This document shows positions 21,660 through 33,454 of a stretch of 64,000 nucleotides of DNA, one piece after another. Source of the DNA: Nematostella vectensis (lineage: Eukaryota; Cnidaria; Anthozoa; Actiniaria; Edwardsiidae); NCBI RefSeq assembly GCF_932526225.1, contig NC_064041.1:7151042-7215041 (forward strand). The letters run 5' to 3'. Numbering within the stretch: position 1 is the first letter of the stretch; each line of letters opens with the position of its first letter. The notes beneath the pieces were generated by a model. It was not told the DNA's origin. It searched no databases and was given only the letters and a program-made list of their open reading frames with translations. The position numbers and the translations under genes are program-made.

Positions 21660-23633
21660 TCACTCCCCTACCATATGAATGCTGATGGCATCTGTTTCGA
21701 CCAGCGGCCTTGCTCTTGCTGTCACACGATCTTCCGTTTTTCTGTCAATTTCTGCAAAAGAAAAATAAACACTGATTATAGCAGACACCGTGTTACTTGC
21801 TATATATAATTAGAATTCTCTTGAGGGAAGGGTAAATATTTGTTATTGTTAACCGTTGATTATCCTTTTAGGGCATTTTGATAAAAAAAAAGAAACAGTA
21901 TAAGGGTTTTGGATAACTTTTCTTGGTTTTACGAGACATTGTCCGAAAACTTAAAAAGCGCTCTAAACGCAAAAACTACATAGATGTCTACACTACTAAT
22001 TATTCTCACTTAATATGAGGTGCACCCGAGGATGCCTTCGGAGAGTGGTTATAACAAGAGAAGGTCGCAAAAATAATCAATACAAGCAACGATGGAGGCT
22101 GTAATGAATAGTGCCCCTATCCGTCATTCTTTTAGCGGATAAAAAATTGTAACCACGGAAACGGTAACCAGATGCTCTCGAAATCAAAGACAATATCATA
22201 AGCCGACTTTGCCTTTTTTCAACGAAAAATTTCTTGTTCTTTGTTTCTTGTGTGTTGTGACTAAAGAAATAATGTTCAGAGTCGACTAATGTAATCGGGG
22301 TAAAAAGATATAGGGCAACTAGGGCAACATTTTGCAGTTTACAACTAAAAACGTTCTAACGTTGGAGAGCAATTTGAAGTGTGTTTCTTATCCCACAATA
22401 GAAGGCGAAAAAATATGTCGTATGATCTGCAAATTTGAAAACAACTAGGCTTTGTAAGGAACAGACGTCTTAAAAGATCTTACCAGGATAGGAGAATCTC
22501 AGAACGCAAGGTGACCTCGGCTCTAAGTTCTGGCGCCGCGGCAGAATGTCTAGCTCAATTCCAGTGATGTGGTCGTTTGCTATGTTATAAAAACATCCAC
22601 AACACCTCGAAAGTATCTCCTTAGTGCGCCGTCTCATCTCCCTTATACAGTAGAGGTAGATTATTGGGTTGATAACGGTGTTGGCACAACACATAGATAG
22701 GAATATAATACGTCTAAGGTAGATCTCTTCGTATGAGTCCCTTGCAGAAATAATTGCCCTGGCCAGAGTATACAGAACAGGGACACCATAAGGAATGACA
22801 AAGGCCAGGATCAGCGAAGCGAACATGTAGCTGTTTTTGAGTTGCCACAAAGTGAACCCCATTGAGGCACTGAATGTGGAGTTGGCTTGGAGAGGGTGGG
22901 CTTGTTGGCGGCGGCAGTGTAGGAACTTGAGGACACGGACACTCATGACTGTCAGGCTTACGGCGGGGATGATATACTGTATTACTGATATGGCAATACC
23001 GAGCACTTTTGTCTTCAGGTTTTCGTTATCAGACCTACAAATAAAGGTGTGGTGGTACTCGTCAACTTGGAACTTTTGCAGGGTGGCCGAAGAGCCTGGG
23101 TACGTCATGGCTACGATAACGCCCGCCAACCACGCTACTTTCACAAGTCTCTTGCACGTCTTCCTATATGGGACTTTATTAGGCCGGTAGATAGTCAAAT
23201 AGCGTTCAACACCGATCACGATCAAATTAGTGATGGTGGTTGAGATAGGGGATGTAACGAAAAATGAATAAAATCGGCATGCCCAGTCGCTATTTAAGAA
23301 ATCACGCAAGAGCTCCGCGACTAAGAGCGGAGTGGATACGAGGCTTGTGGCAAGACTCGACAGCGCCAGGTTCCTGATGAAGAATGCTGTTAGCGTGCGC
23401 TGTAGCGCTCTACGATTTACTGCAACAGGGGTCTTCACCAGATACAAGACCAGCCCATTGCCGCAGCACGACCCAACTGCCATCAGAAGCAAGAACGTGG
23501 CACAAGTCCATCTGATTTGAAGAGGGATCGGCGCCCAAACGTATCTGCTGTCTGATTGGTTAGACATGAAGGACTGTTGATCCGATTGGTTTGTTATGAA
23601 GGGTCGCTGATCTGATTGGTTGGGCCTAAAAAC
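21660..23633 (-). CDS. Class A (rhodopsin-like) G-protein-coupled receptor, at least 2 exons
   Basis: The main exon runs from 23633 (after a strong TTTTCTTTTCCTTTCACCAG acceptor) or from ATG 23567 to 22484; GTAAGA then joins in phase 1 to exon 21751-21660, whose TTTTTCTTTTGCAG acceptor and open frame give a 30-residue tail ending in VGE and a TGA. Seven hydrophobic segments are visible, with TM1 GNGLVLY, the TM3 end GVERY, Cys in front of TM3 and in loop 2 (disulfide pair), TM6 FVIPYGVP and TM7 NPIIY. The usual TM2 Asp is Ser (NLALSSLATS), so the sodium site is probably lost. The N-terminus holds three NQSD repeats, each an N-glycosylation sequon; two of them are upstream of ATG 23567, so the true start may lie in an unseen upstream exon. 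Read through without splicing, the tail would end at 22470. The ligand is unknown; a peptide receptor is a guess. Confidence 0.85.
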
Positions 23634-24229
23634 CTGGTGAAAGGAAAAGAAAACAAATGAGCTCTCTGATGTCGCAATCTTTTTGTCTTATATTCTTTTG
23701 GACAGTCTTGTTAAATCCTATATTGCGAAATGATTTTCAAGATGATGATATTGAAGAAACACAACATATATAACATAGTACAGAAGCCAGTCTTAGATAA
23801 TGCTGAGCCCGCGGTACGGCGAAAGTAGAACCCTTAATCCCCCAGTCCGTGGACCTGTAGGTCAACAGTGTACCAAAGCTACAGGTGCGCAGACTTAGCG
23901 TATCCAAGTGCCCGTTTCAGGCAGGTAACGCTTGGGAAGTTGTGCTTGACGTCGTGGACGTGCGGGCGTGGTTTGTGGCGCTGTTGAGCCGCGCTTGTGA
24001 GGGCATCGAGTGAAAGGTTGGGGCCCTCCTCTTTTCCGTCTGCAGCATTGCAGTAGTCTAGAGATGAGCCTGACGCGGACGCTTCTGCCCTGGCATGGAC
24101 ATCAGGGTTGCCGTCTGGTGTGGTGAATGGTGCGAGAACTGGTTTATTCAGTTGTTAATATGGCTCGGCTGGGTAAATGGCCGTCATCACTCTTTCCAAA
24201 CTTTGTGGGGGCTGGGCTGGAATGGACGA
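23634..24229. other. Upstream region of the GPCR; no exon identified
   Basis: A first exon for the GPCR is expected here or further right on the minus strand, but no candidate stands out. No repeat seen. Confidence 0.4.
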
Positions 24230-25990
24230 TGAAGCTGAGGTGTAGGAGCGTAAAACGTCGATTACGTAATGGTAAGCCGTCCCGAGCCGTCCTACTTGAC
24301 ACGGTACTTGTCATGTCCTAATGAGTCAACTATTACCCTTGAGCGATCCAACTTTTAGGGTGCGGCCCTTGCTTATTCTGTAGGATTCTCTCGCCGACGG
24401 AGAGAGGGCGAAGAGGTCGGGATTGGGCTTGTAGTGTTTCGATGTTTCGGGTGAGGCGGGTTTTGGAGGGCGTCCTCCGGCTTTCCATGCCTCGCGCCAT
24501 AGTGGACGTTAGAATTAGAAAATATGTCTAGGCGTGTGACGAATTAAAATGTGTCGCGTAGAGGTCTTCCCAAGATGCTTTGCTCAGGAGATAGGTTGCA
24601 GTCAGCATAGGGGGGTATTGCGTAACTGCAGCATAGCACGTAGGAAGCAGTCGTGGTCAAGAGAGCCGGTGGATCTTCTGTTTGACATTAAGAAATGCTT
24701 GGCGGTCTTTACGGCCCATTCAGCCCGATCGTTAGACTGTGGGAAGCAGACAAAAGACAGGCGGTGTCTTATCCCCATATGCGCAAGAACTTCTCTGTTG
24801 ATGTGAACTCCGTCACTACAGAGTCTGATTTGGGCAACCGTCACTACAGAGCTCCTCTGGCACGCCGAGAGTAGCAAAAAACGAGCATAGTTGGCGAATC
24901 AGGCCGACAGAGCTTGCAAGGTTGGTTACTGCTGGGGAACTGAGTACCTCGACCCATCCGGAGAGGCGATTGCCGAAAACGAGGTAAGGGCGGCCTCCGG
25001 AGTTTAAAGAATTGTTGGCAGAGGTAAGTGGGTATGACCACGTGGTCCTAGTACAGAAGGACTCCTTCTTCCGCTTAGAGGAAGTCAGTCGCGAATGGTC
25101 CTGAAGCCTCCAAGGTCTGGGTTGGGACTGTCGAGTCTGTTTTTTCCCTTGTTCGAGTTGATGTAGGATGTTGCTAACATGTGTAACCATGAGATCATTC
25201 CCACCTCCTCGGTACTGCGGCGGATCGTGGCCATTACTGCGGACTCTTCGGACCCTGTATCGTCGGGAAAGCTCTGCGGTGCTTGGCTAGGGCTGAACCA
25301 CGAGCAAGATGGTAAGGGTGCCTCGAGGCGACATCTGGTTCATGGTTACTCTTGCCTGTCAGATAGATATGTGATTTCAAAGCGCCAGGAGATGAGAGGG
25401 AATACGTTGTTTAAGACGAAATAGGCGAGTGTTCGTTATTTAATCAAATGTGCAGTCCCCAAGATCTTCGTGAATTGTTAGTGGTTAGTAGCTATTATGA
25501 GGTCATCACATCCCTGGGTGAAATACCGTGTCTGTTCTAAGCTCCAGGCCACAGCAATTGCTTCTCCCTCTATGGCTGCGAAACGCTGCTCAGCCAGAGA
25601 AAGGAAACGCGATCCGGCTAGTGTGATTTTCCAACCATCGGAGCACCAGTCTGGGGCGCCGGAGGGGCGAACGCAGTGCTGCTTTAGTAAGAAGTACCAG
25701 TAGTTTCTCGGTGTTACAGATCACCAAGATGGCGACGGTATTGTCGTTTGTTGGTTTTCCACGTGTCTTTAGGGATGCGTCGGGCCAGGTGGAAGGGTGA
25801 CTCCATGGCAAAGGTCTCCCTTAAAACAATTGTTTAAGGGGTGATAGGTCTACAGTGCGAGGGGTTGAGCCATGATGCTTGCGAGTGATAACCATTCCAT
25901 GTAAGGTGACTGGCTCGCCGTACGGCGCCCCAATGAAGGTGTGGCGGCAGTCGTGGCCCGGTCTGCTGGCGTGGGGGTTGGGACTGTGGT
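24230..25990 (-). pseudogene. Decayed Ty3/gypsy retrotransposon (RT start, RNase H, integrase)
   Basis: Read on the minus strand, blocks of a pol polyprotein appear in order. A pre-RT segment (TPRTVDLSPL, then SPFHLARRIPKDTWKT) lies near 25960-25750. An RNase H segment (FLSLAEQRFAAIEGEAIAVA, then YFTQGC) near 25640-25440 ends in TNH-stop where DHKPL is usual. An integrase core at 25190-24602 follows, with FGNRLSGW, LCSDG and PQSNDRAEWAVK covering the D-D-E region. Last is a C-terminal GHDKYRVK, DGSGRL block near 24330-24230. Stops and frame changes separate them, and the catalytic RT core between the first two blocks is missing. I did not find LTRs. Confidence 0.8.
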
Positions 25991-27156
25991 GACTGGCGAA
26001 CTATTGCTAATGCTGTAGTGATGAGAGGGCGGATATGAAGGGCGATGGTAGGGCGTTTCGTTTCGTTTTGTATCGATGAGTGAAACAACAAAGATGCATT
26101 TTGGTCTCATTGTGCGCTATGGTAAGTTATGGGAGAAGACTTGGCCTAGCACCTCTGACTTTACCCACACCGGCACATTTCTTGACAAAAGTAATACCCA
26201 AAACTCAGAGGATGCTCCTCTCTATCCCTCTGACTTAAACTCATACCGGAACTCTAATCGACAAATATGTTACATCCATAACTCTCTAATCTGACCGACG
26301 AAATAACTATTTGATTGTCTATCTTTATTTACATGTTTTTTTGTCTTTTTTTCGAAAAGTGCCGCCAGTTATCTACAGTAATCGACAAATCTTGGAGGAT
26401 TTTATCGAAATTTTTGGTTTCTCTAAAACTCCTTAGTAAGATTTTTTGTTTCTCTAAAACTCCTTAGTAAGCTAAAGGGATAAAAATTGGACCAGACTGT
26501 ATTGCAATGCGTCACTTTTTGAGATGGAGTTTTTTTTTACCCCAAGCAATGGGGTTCGGCGGCATGTAACCTCGAAAATTCGACAAAACTTAGAAACGCT
26601 AAAATCGCGAACATTTTGACATTGAAATCATCATGACCAGGACAGGTGGACAGAAAAGAGAGAGATGAATAAATTTTCTTACTTGTTTCCGTTTAGGCAG
26701 GTAGGTAACATAGGCTACCGATCGGTCTAATATCAGCTGTGTGTTCATTGAATTAAGATATCTGAATCTAGGTATCAGTATGAGCCATGTTCTAGTTTAA
26801 TTAAGACTTACCAATCGGTTTAAGAATCTGCCTTGTTCTATTTTAAGTAAGGGATTGTACTGATAGGTCTGATATCAGTCGTTTTCTAGTTTATCTAACG
26901 GATCTAAACCTAGCCTAATACCATTTTTGTGTGAAATATTTATAGATGATATTGCTGCAACCCCATCTACTTAAACTGGGTTACTGCATACAAAAGATTT
27001 TAATGGAATCAACAACTTACCCAGAACGATATTGATAAGACCTTTTTTAGTCGGCGACGCAAGGGCAAACGAGAGGACAAGACTAGTGTCTACCCAGCAT
27101 CTATCCTTCACTTAAATAGGGGCGTTGACGTCATTAACCAATTATAAATTGAAATA
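25991..27156. other. No gene recognised
   Basis: No supported exon. A 30-bp tandem duplication at 26412-26471 (TTTCTCTAAAACTCCTTAGT twice) and some scattered CCGATCGGT-like words are the only structure. Confidence 0.4.
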
Positions 27157-27406
27157 AATCTAAAAATAACTTTTCAAATAAGAAAAAGAATGGTTGTGTC
27201 CCATTCTATAAAGACATGTCGACGTGAGTGTTTTACACGTGTATGTAGTAGGCATGCATGCAGTCCCCTCCCCCCCCCCTCCATCTTAACATGTCTAAAC
27301 GCCTAGACTGCATGCGCAGCTTCTACATTCACGTGTAAAACACTCACGTGTTTTCATAAAAGGACACAACCATTCTTTTTCTCACCGAAAAAAATATTTT
27401 TAGATT
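27157..27406. mobile_element. Fold-back MITE, about 250 bp
   Basis: AGAAAAAGAATGGTTGTGTC at 27181 is inverted at 27361-27381, and the pairing extends outward to AATCTAAAAAT/ATTTTTAGATT and inward to GTGAGTGTTTTACACGTG/CACGTGTAAAACACTCAC. The motif AATGGTTGTGTCC occurs once more at about 27471. Non-coding. Confidence 0.7.
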
Positions 27407-27668
27407 GAATTCATTTGGGTTGCGTACGTTTTATATTTTCCCAAAATTAAGTCACATACGTTTAAATATCAATGGTTGTGTCCAACAACAGGCTATAGGA
27501 TAGTTTAGTATAGTGGTTATAGATGAAATGATGGTGGCTAATGTTTGTCTTATCTACTCAGGCTATCTCCAGCACTTTATAACTCCCGAAGCGAGCATGG
27601 CAACATACAGTATGCGCGATTCTTAACCCGCATTGGTACAGGGCTGAGGTTTGACCCAGATTTTAAAG

Positions 27669-30010
27669 CTTCAGGTACTGTTCTACTGCGCATAACTAGC
27701 GTATACTACGTGACGAGTGTGGCTTTCTAGATCTGATCCTGGGCGTAGCTATGCAAATTCCACAAAAGTCCTTTAAAATTCAAATAAAATGTGCTGAAGA
27801 GCCGGGACATGGGATTGAGAGATGACTTTATTTTCATATTGTTTTTCGAAAATGGTATAATAAATCTCAATAAAAAAAGCCAGGCTATAAACATTCGTTG
27901 ATGGAATTTTTAACATAGCAGTCACCGCGACAGCAGTCAAACTTCAACGTAATATTTTTCACGTCAAGCTCCTCTCCTAAGCTTTGTTTAATATAAAGAA
28001 TCTACGAAAAGTTGACTTTAAGAATCGCTTTATTGTTAGAAAGATAATTTGAGGGTTGAGAAATAGTTTTTGCGTTTGGCAAAAATAAATATGTTACGTT
28101 GGTGTCAAAACTTAATGCGAGATAACACATAAAAAGCGCTTCAACGTTTGATAATAAAGAGGGAATAATTCATGGCCTGATAGCTTATCTCGATTACACG
28201 TCTTATAATACCTCCACGGTTGGTATTTTTGGGCGGGTGGTCACTTTTGCCCCCCCCCCCCCCTTATTCAGGAGGGATGGCTGAAATGTTATTCCACCAA
28301 AATTCCTTATAGACCATTTTAATACAACACATCTCTGGAACTAAATGTTAAGAGAGGATATTACAATTTTGATCTACACTAAGAGCTCCTCTAGCCTAAT
28401 AACTTAAAAGCAAATCGAGCAAGTCAGGGGGCTAGCATGTTAAGGTCAGACAGTAAGATCCACGCTTTTAATGCATGTTGATGTAACTTAATTCAGAACA
28501 AGCACGACATACACATTGAAAACAAGAATAAAAAGGAATTCAAACTCACGTTGGAAAGTAACTTCAGGTGCTTTCTACTGCGCGTGATGAACGCCTCACA
28601 TGACAAGCGTGGGTTTTTAGATCCTATCCTGAGCGAGCTTTGGCGAATCCCTCAAAAGTTACACCTTTATTAAAAAGCGGCAAAATAAAAGATAAAAATA
28701 TGCTGAATAGCCGAGCCATAAAATTGAAGAATGACTTTGCTTTTATATTGTTGCATCTGCTGATGGAATATACTCCGCAGTAGCTGACAAAAATCGTTCA
28801 ATGTTCAATGTTTAAACTTACATTTTTCAAATAAAATATACGAAAATTTTTAGTTTTTTTCTTTTTTTTTATGACAAGGGGAGTGTAAGAGAAAAACATA
28901 GTTTTATGGATTTGGCCAATTGTTTCAAGTCTAGTTCGTAATAAAAAAACACCGAAGATAAAACACAGCCATTGAAAATACGTCAACGCTTGAAAATTAA
29001 GGGGATGTTGGCTATGGAGAGATCATTTTGATTTCTCGTCTAGTATATTAACAAAAAGTCTATGTAATATTTCTTTTATGGTTAAAAATTCCTAAGGGTT
29101 TTGGGGAGTGATATTTCATCAGAATGAATAAGAGTAAAGCGTATCACCAGGTTTGATTAAGTGCCTATTTAGCAAGAGAAACGCCAATTCTTCCTTGACT
29201 ATTTTTCATACAAAAACAAAAAACAAAAAAACTTTACCCTGGAATAAAATATTTCCAGAAAAGTATATACAAATTTTGACCTGAAAGAGACAGCGGGCTT
29301 ACAGTTATATAATAGTTTTCAGGCAGAAAGATCCATGTTTTAAATGTATTTTACATAATTCAGAACAACAAAAAAAAGAAATGCAAAAAATCATGTTGGA
29401 AAGTAACTTCAGGTGCTCCCTACTGCGCGTGATCAACGAGTCTCACGTGACAAAAGAGGGTTATTAGATCCTATCCTGTGCGAGCTTTGGCAAATCTCAC
29501 AAAAGTTACACCTTTATTAAAAAGCGGTAAAATAAAAGATGAAAATATGCTGAAGAGTCGAGACATCAAATTGAAGGAGCTCGTTAAAATATAGTCTGGC
29601 TATAAGCATGGAATATACTTCGCAGCAGCTGAAAACGTTGTGCAATAGATTTTCTAAACTTTATTTCATATTATGATAGCTTTTTATGGCATTTTATATG
29701 CATTTAATGGGCTGAAATGAACAAATCAGCGGGGTAAAATAAATTTAAGACCGCTTAAAAGTTCGCTTGCTTTTTTGAATGAAAAAAAGCCTTATAAATT
29801 CTTTTATGCCCGCGCACCTTAATTTACTATATTGTTTTATTGGAATCTACGAAAACATTACCAAAAAGAAGTTTTATTTTCGTCTTTTCATTAAAAGGGA
29901 AATGACATTTTGCAAAATATTTTGTGTTTCTTTGGTATGAAAAATGGGCCACCGAGATAAAACACTACCATTGCAAATACGTCAGCCTTTGAAAATAAAC
30001 AGATGAAGAG
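27669..30010. repeat. Ancient tandem triplication, about 0.85-0.9 kb per unit
   Basis: Landmark blocks recur in order. CTTCAGGT with CTACTGCGC and GATC(T/C)(G/T)ATCCTG occurs at 27669, 28562 and 29407. ATTCAGAACAA with the AAGTAACTTC junction occurs at about 28490 and 29350. Blocks CGTCAACGCTTGAAAATTAA and CGTCAGCCTTTGAAAATAAA lie at about 28980 and 29980. Similarity is perhaps 65-80 percent. No reading frame is shared by the copies, so the unit is probably non-coding. Confidence 0.65.
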
Positions 30011-30259
30011 GGTTTGGCTTATATTTTATTTTGATTTTTATAGCATATGAGCTTAGCTTTACGGACATTCAAAAAGCAAAAAAAAAAACTACGAACGAGT
30101 TCGCGTATTCCTATTCGCGGACAGAAAACTGCTCTGAAACTCAACAAACCCACAGGCTACGCAGGCTACGTACGAGCACGTAAAAACTGCTTTTGGATTT
30201 GGCCAAATGTCTTGGTTTTCACTGGTATCAAAACAAAAGCACCTTGGCGTCGTAGCGGC

Positions 30260-30429
30260 GAATGAGAGTGCCCAGTGTTGTGGGAACCCTATGTATGAGC
30301 CCGTGTTATATCAGCGAACAATCACTACCGCTCCACGTGAGAGATAAAGGCGCACGAAGCGCGTTGGAGTTCGGTTGTTCTTCGGTGTTTCCAACGATAA
30401 TTCGAGCCTTTCATTTTGTCTTTGTTACA
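30260..30429 (+). promoter_or_regulatory. Possible promoter and non-coding first exon
   Basis: Just after the triplication, base composition rises in GC with several CpGs (GGCGCACGAAGCGCG) and ends in a strong donor, TTACAAG/GTAAGT at 30429/30430. It looks like the 5' leader exon of a plus-strand gene. No coding exon was recognised to its right inside the next several kilobases, so its gene is unknown or long-introned. Confidence 0.3.
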
Positions 30430-30713
30430 AGGTAAGTCGAATGAGTTACTCTAAGCATATTTAAAATATGTTTTTATGCGAAAAATAGTTTAGAGTCCTG
30501 GCATTTTGGAGAGTAAATCGATGTTGTTTAGATGTCTTTTAGTCTAGTAGAACGAGCAAGTTATCAACGATTTTTTGGTCAGTAACCTTTTTCTTTTCTA
30601 GATCTTTCAAATATTTGGGTAAAGATGCTATATTTCTTGTTATATTTTTGTGCCTACTGTGTTTCTCATGGTGATCGATGTTCAGAAAAGCCTGTGGCTA
30701 GATTCCCTCTTAC

Positions 30714-30967
30714 TTAAAGCCGCATTGTCACCAGTTTACTTCCGGTCGATTACGTAACAATCTCCGACGATTTTTAACGGAAAACGCGAAAAATATTTCA
30801 AAATATTGAAAGCATTGTGTTTATTGGAAGTTTCTTTGAGGATGTGATGGATAATTTGAAGCGGATGGCCTGTTTAATATCTCGGATTTTAATAGATTCT
30901 TTTGTCTTTTAACGGTTGAGGTTTCCGTCGGACCTCCAGAAGTAAACTGGCGACAATGCGGCTTTAA
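30714..30967. mobile_element. 254-bp MITE with TTAA ends
   Basis: TTAAAGCCGCATTGTC at 30714 is exactly inverted at 30952-30967, and the arms continue with CCAGTTTACTTCCGG/CCAGAAGTAAACTGG. The TTAA at both outer ends would fit a TTAA target duplication of a piggyBac-like element, but could also belong to the repeat itself. Confidence 0.7.
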
Positions 30968-33454
30968 AGCATACGATGTTTCATGAAAGAATCTAAAGCT
31001 TAGATTTGTTGTTACGCCTTTAAGAGATTCTATTCACATGACAGTGATTGCCGACCTAAGGCCTGCTCACATGGAGGTATTTCAAATGCACATCGGGCTA
31101 CGAGGTGGCATGGCGGCTAAGATCCATCCATAGCACACAAAAAATGCTGGACGAAAGACATGTTACGACTTTAATGCAATTTTATTTTCACTGTCAGCTG
31201 AAGCAGCAACATTTAACTGATGTGGTTTAAAGACTCATAAGCAACAAAGCCTACATCAGATCCAGGCTCAATTTTAGCGCTGTGCTAAAATAGAAAGTCC
31301 ACAAATTGTTTCACACTTTAAGAAACCTCTTCTATCATTGTTAAAATCGCGTTAAAATCGTCGAAATGCGGCTCAAAGTTTTAAATAGTTATTACTATTA
31401 CTACTGTTATTACTATTAGTTATTTATCTACTGTATTTGCTGGTATTATGCGAAGTCATATGAAAGCAACTATATTAAAGCGGTTTTACCACCTCGTGCT
31501 GAAGGTCGAAGGTCATGGGAAATTGAAGTATATGTAAAAAGGTTTGTGAAACTGTATTAATCGTTCACTGACGTCCAAGAACAATACAGAATTCCTTTTG
31601 CATTTTATGAGTATATTTAACAAAAGATAAGAACAATCTTTGCTTTTTTTGTGTGTTCGTATCGATGCCAGTATCTTGCCTATAGGGAATCTTGCACGCA
31701 TTGCATAATAACAATCACAACGAATACAAAGGAATTTGGGTTTATTCCTGGAAGTCAAAGTTTTTCAGACTCTGAGCCACTCATTCACATAAAGAGGGAA
31801 TGAAAATAGCAGGTTTGATTCAAAGGTGAGCCTCAATGCAACCCTGAAAATGCAAGAGGAGCAAACAATATCTAGAAGTTTTGCTGTGAGTTGAATTTGC
31901 AAATCATAGCAGCAAAATATATACTTCCTGTGTGTTCGGCATATATTCTCCTCGACTTCTCGCTTCATGGTTATTAACCTAGAGTTTTAATTACAAGTTA
32001 TACTTTAGTACTTATCTGTGATAAAACAAAGAATAGTTCCAGTTTGAGTAATCGCGTGGAATAAACCAACTTCTTTCCCGATGACATCAATCTTTATTGC
32101 ACACATTGCTTGGTTGTTTCTTCATTATGTTATGTTATGTTCTTGTCATAACGAGCCGCATGCTCTTAGCAACGGAAATTTTGAGCATTGATCTCCACGG
32201 GGAGCGTCGTAGGCCACAGCGTTCCAGATAACACTTCGGTGTGCTAATCTCTACTATGCTTGTCATCAAGAGATGAACGGTGTGCTGCTAATGATATAAG
32301 TTTGACATCTAATGTACATTTGATCTCCTAACCTGAACCTTATTTGACTGCACATGGACAAATCTTCTGCTACTCATGCGATTGCAGCCTCACCCAGATT
32401 GGGTCGATGAAGAAAAAGAAACCTGGCTCAAATTTAATATCAAAGCACTTCATTTGGCACAAATCAATCAAATCAAACTGGTTTAGGAATCGTGGCGAAA
32501 CAAAAAAGAGCGTGGAATCAACCATGACTCATTATTTTCTAAACTAGTGAGGGACATATTTTCACTGCAGGTTCAACAATAATACGTTAAATTGTAGTAC
32601 AAAACAGTTAACGAATAATGCACATCACCGTCTGGTTGGCGGTATTTCTTTGCGCCTATGACGTTAATCTTGGTTAGAATAATCATAAAGGTTTACTCTT
32701 TGTCTTTGTGAAAAATAGTTTTGATAACCTGAACTTCATTTTCAAAGTTAACAGCACTACGAGTTCGGTTACAGATTTATATCGGAAAGGACTTTTACTA
32801 CAAATTTTACTGGGGCTTTATCCTATAGATATGGCGGGCGGGATTCCCGGCTCTCCTGAACACCTTATTTCCAAACCAGGAGCCCATCTTTTTTTAAGTA
32901 GAACCTCTACTTTATTCCCGCCCCTTATTGCAATATTTTTGTATTACTTCGCACTATAGTTTAGCCAACTCTTAAAAAAGGCCGAGATGTTCAAATAGCG
33001 ATGTAGACACATAAAAAAGTTTTTTCAAATATTATTATTTACTTTGAGTTATGCACAACCAAAGCGCCCTCGTAGCATCATTTAACCTTTCAAAATTAAA
33101 GACTGGGACATAGCTTATCCGCTAAGTAATGAAATTAAAATGATAGGCAATCACAAGATTTTTTTAGCGATGATGCAAAATTCCACGTTACATGTTATGC
33201 TTCATCGTTGCATGGCCGTGCAACTTTCTATCATTCGAAGCGTGTTCTCAATTATGCTATAAATGCAAGTCCCGTTTAGGCGCGTTTTATTGTGCTTGTT
33301 TCTGTAATGATTTTGTGTTACAAAAACATTAACTTCTCACGTACAATAAGAAACAACTTTTATTTGCGTTTTCTATTTTTGTACATTTTAGTGATGTATG
33401 TACATACTTTCTCTAGAGAATAAGGGGGTCATCCAGACTATATAACAAAAAAGA
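30968..33454. other. No gene recognised
   Basis: About 2.5 kb of AT-rich sequence. Short open frames on both strands resemble no family I know and lack splice context. Confidence 0.45.

Noticed and set aside
22837-23520. Plus-strand frames inside the GPCR
   Set aside because: Complement of transmembrane-coding sequence, without domain content.
23830-23900. tRNA-like stretch with GAACCC and CAGTCCG words
   Set aside because: No cloverleaf with proper T-loop GTTCGAA and acceptor pairing could be formed by eye.
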